Shown here piece by piece: positions 12,156 to 16,284 of a stretch of DNA of 16,284 nucleotides. The DNA lies in NCBI GenBank assembly GCA_016203755.1, contig JACQMD010000039.1, forward strand, positions 1-16,284, given 5' to 3'. Source of the stretch: Candidatus Roizmanbacteria bacterium (GTDB taxonomy: Bacteria > Patescibacteriota > Microgenomatia > GCA-001788215 > 2-01-FULL-40-14). The translations under genes were made by a program, and so were the position numbers. The notes under the pieces were generated by a model. The model did no database searches. It was not told the origin of the DNA and saw only the letters and a program-made list of their open reading frames with translations. Each line of letters opens with the position of its first letter. Position 1 is the stretch's first letter.

Positions 12156-14033
12156 TTATTCCCGTCCCTTCCCAAACCACTCTTCCAGTATCTCTTTTAC
12201 TACCGGACCGGCAACAGAGGAACCCTCCCCTCCTCCTTCAATGAGCACTGTCACTACTATTTCCGGATCGTCAATGGGAGCAAATGCGGTAAGCCATGCA
12301 TGTGTTCGTTTCTCCTCCGGTGATCCAAACTCAGCAGTGCCTGTTTTACACGCAACCGGGATTCGAATTTTTCCCGGTTCCTGAATATAGTTCTTACCAT
12401 CAACCGGATAAGCAACTCGGTCAGCAGAATCGGTGGCTACCGGAATACCAAAATCAAAGAGCGGCCATGCCGTTCCGCCTGAGGAACACGATTGCCGCAT
12501 CCCTTCCTGTACAAGATGCAGTGTTTCTGGTTTCAAACCAATAGGCTTACATGATGAAAAAGTAGCAGGTAAGTAACTATCACCCTGTGAAGGAGGATCC
12601 CTCTTGAGGATTGTTGGTTGACAATACATACCGTCATCCGCAATGATTTGAGTCCATGTGTTTACATGAAGCGGTGTTGCGAGTAAATCTCCCTGTCCGA
12701 TAGCCAAATGGTAGGTATCACCCAGATACCAGTCCCTTTTTCTTCGGACTGATCCGGGCACACTTCCGGATATTCCGATATCGATAGGTTCTGTTAAGCC
12801 AAACTTCTTTGCCCACTCTTCAATTTTGGTAACTCCTGTCCATTCTCCAAGTTTATAAAAGAAAATATCGTTAGAACGCGAAATTGCTTTCACGATATCA
12901 ACTGCTCCCTCTGTCCTGCCATACTGCGTGTAATACCAGTTTGAAAAACTAAATGATCCAATGCTAATAATTCCCGTATCTTCAATAATAGTATCTGCCT
13001 GTACGTTCCCTTCCTCAAGCGCGGCAACTGCGGGAACTATTTTAAACGTAGAACCGGGTGGATATAATCCGCTAATGGCCCGGTTAAACAATGGTTGTTG
13101 TGGATCGGTAAGGAGAGAGGTAAGAAGTGAACTGTCCAGTTCCTCATTGACAAATAGATTGGAGTCGTACGAGGGGCTTGAATACAGAAGCAGTACTTCT
13201 CCGCTTTTCGGGTCGGTTGCAATAACTGCAGCACCGAGTCCGTTGTATCCTGGTGAATGACGTACTCGTTCAAGCACTAAGGTTGCCTGCTCCTGCAACT
13301 GAGCATGTATTGACACATAGACATTTTTCCCCGGGATAGCATCAACCTTTGCCAGCTCCTGTAATTCCTTCCCAAACGAATCGACTTCAACAAGTCGCTT
13401 ACCCGGTGTTCCTCGCAGTATCGACTCAAATGTTTCCTCAACCCCGCTTATCCCGGTATAATCACCCATTTCATAACAAAACTGACAAAATTCTTCGGAC
13501 GGAAGGTGATAGTCTGAACGAATTTCTTCATTCTTCACCGGTAATTGTTCTTCGGTAATTTCACCGACATACCCGACTGCGTGTGCTACTGATTCTTTCT
13601 TTGGATACGTTCTCCCAAGCTGCACCGTGACCTTTTCACCACGGGCTTCATACTCAAGAGCTTCCTCATGGGAAATTAACCGGCACTCATCCGTACTCAT
13701 ACAACGTTTAGATACCGGCCGGTTTGAAGCCAGTACTTCCCCGTCCCGACTATAGATTACCCCGCGGATTGGAGCTATACGCTCCTCATGTATTCTGTTG
13801 TTTTCTCCGAGATCCCGATAATATGCTCCGTTTACGATGGTTAAATAAAAAAGCCTCCCCATCAACAATACAAAGAAACAACAACATGCTGCAAGAGAAA
13901 TAAACCATCCGTACGAAGTACGGGGCGTATCAGCTGATGGTTTTGAAAAATACGCATTGCGATTTGCGGCAATTGATTCCCCGAAACCTGACCCTAAACG
14001 GATAATCTTTTTTCTCCGGATATGCGCTTCCAT
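12156..14033 (-). CDS. mrdA: Penicillin-binding protein 2, elongation-specific transpeptidase
   Basis: This class B PBP (625 residues from the chosen start) cross-links peptidoglycan during lateral growth with MreBCD and RodA. A membrane helix lies at about 42-64 (WFISLAACCCFFVLLMGRLF), followed by the dimerisation domain (RIAPIRGVIYSRDGEVLASN). The transpeptidase domain has the serine motif S328-T-F-K331 (YPPGSTFK), SND at 387-389 and KTG at 563-565 (CKTGTAEFG). I moved the start to the ATG at 14033 because AGGAGG (14048-14043) lies nine bases upstream; the ATG at 14066 lacks such a site and would add 11 residues. The gene still overlaps the end of mreD by 40 bases. Six cysteines in the outer domain (for example CMSTDEC and CQFC) are unusual for PBP2 and may form disulfides. 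rodA is not in the window. The gene is convergent with the sigma gene, 33 bp apart. Confidence 0.95.
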   Translation of the reverse strand: MEAHIRRKKIIRLGSGFGESIAANRNAYFSKPSADTPRTSYGWFISLAACCCFFVLLMGRLFYLTIVNGAYYRDLGENNRIHEERIAPIRGVIYSRDGEVLASNRPVSKRCMSTDECRLISHEEALEYEARGEKVTVQLGRTYPKKESVAHAVGYVGEITEEQLPVKNEEIRSDYHLPSEEFCQFCYEMGDYTGISGVEETFESILRGTPGKRLVEVDSFGKELQELAKVDAIPGKNVYVSIHAQLQEQATLVLERVRHSPGYNGLGAAVIATDPKSGEVLLLYSSPSYDSNLFVNEELDSSLLTSLLTDPQQPLFNRAISGLYPPGSTFKIVPAVAALEEGNVQADTIIEDTGIISIGSFSFSNWYYTQYGRTEGAVDIVKAISRSNDIFFYKLGEWTGVTKIEEWAKKFGLTEPIDIGISGSVPGSVRRKRDWYLGDTYHLAIGQGDLLATPLHVNTWTQIIADDGMYCQPTILKRDPPSQGDSYLPATFSSCKPIGLKPETLHLVQEGMRQSCSSGGTAWPLFDFGIPVATDSADRVAYPVDGKNYIQEPGKIRIPVACKTGTAEFGSPEEKRTHAWLTAFAPIDDPEIVVTVLIEGGGEGSSVAGPVVKEILEEWFGKGRE

Positions 14034-14365
14034 AGCCAAAATCCTCCTAATAGCAACACGATCCATTTCTGAAGCATTATGTATTCAAAGAGAGCAGGCA
14101 GAGAAACCAGTCGCCCGCCTGAAACCAGCGATAGCAGTGTTATCACCATCAGTAAAAATGGGGTTAAAAACCATAGACTTGTAGCATCAAATTTACGCTT
14201 ATATAAATGAACTGCGTACGCAATAACAAGATATATGATGCTACTGCCACCCAACACGTTACCCCTCCAGAGATCAACCATCAATCCTGCGAGAAATGCT
14301 CCGGCTAAACTGGTTACGGGAGTCGTGGTTACAACAAAAATAAGTACGATACCAATAAGTAGCAT
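13994..14365 (-). CDS. mreD: Rod shape-determining membrane protein MreD
   Basis: The protein has 123 residues and is nearly all hydrophobic, with four or five membrane helices: LLIGIVLIFVVTTT, SLAGAFLAGLMVDLWRGNVL, GGSSIIYLVIAYAVHLYK, SLWFLTPFLLMVITLLSLVS and WIVLLLGGFWLW. The stretch AGLMVDLWRGNVLGGSSIIY matches the conserved MreD pattern (GLLxDLxxGxxLGxxxL). It belongs to the elongasome and links MreC to the membrane enzymes. Family sequence conservation is low, so position between mreC and mrdA is a large part of the evidence. The start is a choice: a GTG at 14371 overlaps the mreC stop (GTGA), but AGGA (14378-14375) is nine bases from the ATG at 14365 and only three from the GTG, so the ATG is preferred. 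It is somewhat short for MreD, which usually has about 160 residues. Confidence 0.85.
   Translation of the reverse strand: MLLIGIVLIFVVTTTPVTSLAGAFLAGLMVDLWRGNVLGGSSIIYLVIAYAVHLYKRKFDATSLWFLTPFLLMVITLLSLVSGGRLVSLPALFEYIMLQKWIVLLLGGFWLWKRISGEKRLSV
14043..14048 (-). promoter_or_regulatory. Shine-Dalgarno site that sets the mrdA start
   Basis: AGGAGG on the minus strand, nine bases before the ATG at 14033 and inside the 3' end of mreD. It is the strongest ribosome-binding site in the window and contrasts with the leaderless first genes. Confidence 0.8.
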
Positions 14366-14367
14366 AA

Positions 14368-15114
14368 TCACTCTTCCTTAATAATAAAGATCCTGCTGAG
14401 TTCTTCGGGCTTCACCAACAGCGAGATTTCTGCTTTCTGAAAAGGTTCGCGTGCTTCTTTAATCACATGCTCCACCTTCCCTACCAGTAAATCTGCCGGT
14501 AATTGATCTTCGCCACTGGTGACAATCAAATCACCCGGAGTAAGCAGCGTTGTATGGAGTACTCGATCTATCATGGCAGTAGAACTTGCGTTTACGTTAT
14601 CACTTCCGACGACCAATCCTTGTGCGCCGATTTTGGTACTCACCGCAACTTTACTCTGCGGACTACCCAGAAGTCGCACTGTTCCTATGTAGGGCGTAAC
14701 CGCAATGACACTTCCGATGAGAATATTCTCTCGAACAACCGGCATACCGGTTGCTACCCCCTGCTTACTTCCTGCGGCAATGCGCATAACTTTGTCATTG
14801 CTTTTTTCTTCAATCGCTATCACCCGGGCAGGTATAAACGCAAAGGAAGCAGGCAACGGTGCCTGCAACTGTTTACGTAACTGTTGATTCTCCTCCTGAA
14901 GGTTATTACGCTCCTGCTCAAGAGAGAGTACCTTCGCGGCAAGAAGTCCTTCTCCTTCAGGTTTCTCCGCTATCATTCGTAGCGCTACTATTTTCTCTTC
15001 AACGAACGAACGCACTCCGTCCACTATATGGTACGTATCTCCCAGTAACAATACCAGAGAAATGGCAGACCATAACAAAAATAATTGTGTTAGTTGTATC
15101 CGTTGTCTCTGCAT
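14368..15114 (-). CDS. mreC: Rod shape-determining protein MreC
   Basis: The protein has 248 residues. One N-terminal membrane helix (about 10-25, QLFLLWSAISLVLLLG) is followed by a coiled coil (about 60-86, AKVLSLEQERNNLQEENQQLRKQLQ) and the beta-rich periplasmic-type domain: ARVIAIEEKSNDKVMRIAAG, GVATGMPVVRENILIGSVIA, VRLLGSPQSKVAVSTKIGAQ, LVVGSD and TPGDLIVTSGEDQLPADLLVGKVEHV. These are standard MreC segments, and the size is within the family range. MreC bridges cytoplasmic MreB to PBP2 outside the membrane. It starts 32 bases after mreB with GGAG (15126-15123) eight bases before the ATG, and its TGA lies three bases before the mreD ATG. The 32-bp gap contains CTGATTA twice in tandem. Confidence 0.95.
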   Translation of the reverse strand: MQRQRIQLTQLFLLWSAISLVLLLGDTYHIVDGVRSFVEEKIVALRMIAEKPEGEGLLAAKVLSLEQERNNLQEENQQLRKQLQAPLPASFAFIPARVIAIEEKSNDKVMRIAAGSKQGVATGMPVVRENILIGSVIAVTPYIGTVRLLGSPQSKVAVSTKIGAQGLVVGSDNVNASSTAMIDRVLHTTLLTPGDLIVTSGEDQLPADLLVGKVEHVIKEAREPFQKAEISLLVKPEELSRIFIIKEE

Positions 15115-15146
15115 TTAGATCACTCCATACAGTCGTTAATCAGTAA

Positions 15147-16220
15147 TCAGTTTAACCCTCCGGTAATTTTTACCTTCTCAAGAAGCTTTTTGTTTTGCAA
15201 TACTTTCGCCGCTCCCCGAACCACTGCAGTTTGCGGATCTTTTGTCTGAACGACCGGCATCTTTGTCTGCTCCGCAATCATCTTATCAATTCCAACAAGC
15301 AGTGATCCGCCTCCTGCCAGGTGAATACCATTTTCCATGATATCGCCAACCAGCTCAGGAGGGATATCCTCAATTAGCTCTTTTATGTGTTCAATTATTT
15401 GATTTGTTACTAATGCTAAAGCCTCCCGAATTTCACCGGTTGATACTTTCACCGACCGCGGAAGCCCCGTCTCCAAACTTCTTCCACGAATCACGGTTGC
15501 TGTTTCTTTCCCAACCGGATAGGCGGTACCGATGGTAAGTTTAACTTCCTCAGCAGTTGGATTGCCAATTAATAACGAGTGGCGAAGACGGACATGTTTG
15601 ATAATAGTCTCATCCATCTCATCTCCGGCAATTCGTACTGACCTGTTCACGACAATCCCTCCCAATGAAATGACTGCCATCTCCGTTGTTCCGCCTCCGA
15701 TGTCTACAATCATTGAACCGGTGGACGCCTCAACCGGCAACCCGACTCCGGAGGCTGCCGCCATCGGTTCTTCAATGAGGTACGCCTCCCGGGCTCCAGC
15801 CTCCAGCGACGCCTCCCATACCGCCCGGCGTTCAACCTCCGTAACTCCAGAAGGAATCCCCACTATTACCCGCGGCCGTGGAAATTTTGCAAACCATGTA
15901 CGCGGATGCAGTGGATTGGGATGAGCTTGTTGGTGGGTTTCTTTGATGTAATACTCCAGCATCGCGTACGCCGCGTCAAAATCGGAGATGACCCCGTTTC
16001 GAAGCGGCCGGAACGCCTCAATCGTTACGGGTGTTTTACCCAGCATGCGCTTTGCCTCACTTCCAACGGCAAGTATCCGCTTGGTTTTTCTGTGCCGTGC
16101 AACGACGGATGGTTCACGTACCACAATACCTTTCCCGAGTACGAGAACGAGCGTATTTGCCGTTCCTAAATCAATTGCAAGATCCTGGGAAAACAGACCA
16201 AAAATTGCATTCAATACCAT
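15147..16220 (-). CDS. mreB: Rod shape-determining actin homologue MreB
   Basis: The protein has 357 residues and is a cytoplasmic actin-like ATPase that guides lateral wall synthesis. Phosphate-1 motif DLGTANTLV (17-25), phosphate-2 motif VDIGGGTTEMAV (172-183) and the adenosine motif GIHLAGGGSLL (298-308) are intact; VGIPSGVTEVERRAV and LIEEPMAAASGVGLPV are family signatures. An amphipathic N-terminus (MVLNAIFGLFSQ) may bind the membrane. A loop of about 15 residues (HQQAHPNPLHPRTWFAK, about 96-112) makes it slightly longer than usual MreB. It is the first gene of the mreBCD-mrdA operon and has a promoter in front of it; the TGA stop is followed by mreC after 32 bases. Confidence 0.98.
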   Translation of the reverse strand: MVLNAIFGLFSQDLAIDLGTANTLVLVLGKGIVVREPSVVARHRKTKRILAVGSEAKRMLGKTPVTIEAFRPLRNGVISDFDAAYAMLEYYIKETHQQAHPNPLHPRTWFAKFPRPRVIVGIPSGVTEVERRAVWEASLEAGAREAYLIEEPMAAASGVGLPVEASTGSMIVDIGGGTTEMAVISLGGIVVNRSVRIAGDEMDETIIKHVRLRHSLLIGNPTAEEVKLTIGTAYPVGKETATVIRGRSLETGLPRSVKVSTGEIREALALVTNQIIEHIKELIEDIPPELVGDIMENGIHLAGGGSLLVGIDKMIAEQTKMPVVQTKDPQTAVVRGAAKVLQNKKLLEKVKITGGLN

Positions 16221-16231
16221 ACCAGTAAATC

Positions 16232-16260
16232 ATTCTATCATTCTAAAACTCCACGATCAA
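16232..16260 (-). promoter_or_regulatory. Promoter of the mreBCD-mrdA operon
   Basis: The minus strand reads TTGATC (16260-16255), 17 bp, then TAGAAT (16237-16232), 11 bases before the mreB ATG. The predicted leader is about 5 nt with no Shine-Dalgarno. A second TAGAAT lies at 16245-16240 and could give an alternative start. Confidence 0.55.
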
Positions 16261-16284
16261 GGAGCAAAAAGTATCTATATCAGA

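Noticed and set aside
14034..14066. Upstream ATG of mrdA at 14066
   Set aside because: It has no ribosome site, while AGGAGG lies at the right distance before the ATG at 14033.

Overview
The window most likely comes from a Candidate Phyla Radiation (Patescibacteria) bacterium, with Microgenomates as the best guess. This is inferred from the small secreted proteins with Pro/Thr 'TPTPT' linkers, the very short untranslated leaders, the many lineage-restricted proteins and the short-period repeats. No rRNA or other taxonomic marker was available to confirm it. TGA is used as a normal stop (for example mreB, mreC and the gene ending at 1867), so this is not a UGA-glycine recoded lineage. All genes but one lie on the minus strand.

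Layout, read in the direction of minus-strand transcription. (1) 16220-12156 is a cell-elongation operon: mreB, mreC, mreD and a PBP2-type transpeptidase (mrdA). (2) 12122-10932, on the plus strand and convergent with mrdA, is a divergent SigB/SigF-like sigma factor. (3) 10833-9925 is an orphan soluble protein divergent from the sigma gene. (4) 9868-7784 is DNA topoisomerase I (topA), which carries two repeat-derived in-frame insertions and a repeat-derived C-terminal tail. (5) 7646-1 is an envelope and peptidoglycan-remodelling region. Here secreted enzymes (a lysozyme-like transglycosylase candidate, a TIM-barrel glycosidase candidate, a transglycosylase plus CHAP fusion, and an Amidase_2 protein cut by the window edge) each carry a signal peptide, and most carry a Pro/Thr linker. 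Three of them are followed at once by a gene for a single-pass membrane protein. These three membrane proteins share a C-terminal module that I do not recognise as a named family. One further single-pass protein with a Pro/Thr tail stands alone.

The genes fit a common theme. The mre/PBP2 operon builds the lateral wall, and the secreted hydrolases with their anchored partners would open or remodel it, or act on a neighbouring cell. The most unusual signals are: 8-bp-period hairpin arrays, found in two homologous upstream regions and also inserted in frame within topA; the repeated 'secreted hydrolase + anchored partner' cassette; and -10 promoter elements only 6-8 nt upstream of seven start codons, which predicts leaderless or nearly leaderless mRNAs. 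No tRNA, rRNA, CRISPR array, insertion sequence or convincing intrinsic terminator was seen. No gene-free stretch exceeds 300 bases; the longest (3697-3937) holds a promoter, an 8-bp-period array and four tandem mini-hairpins.
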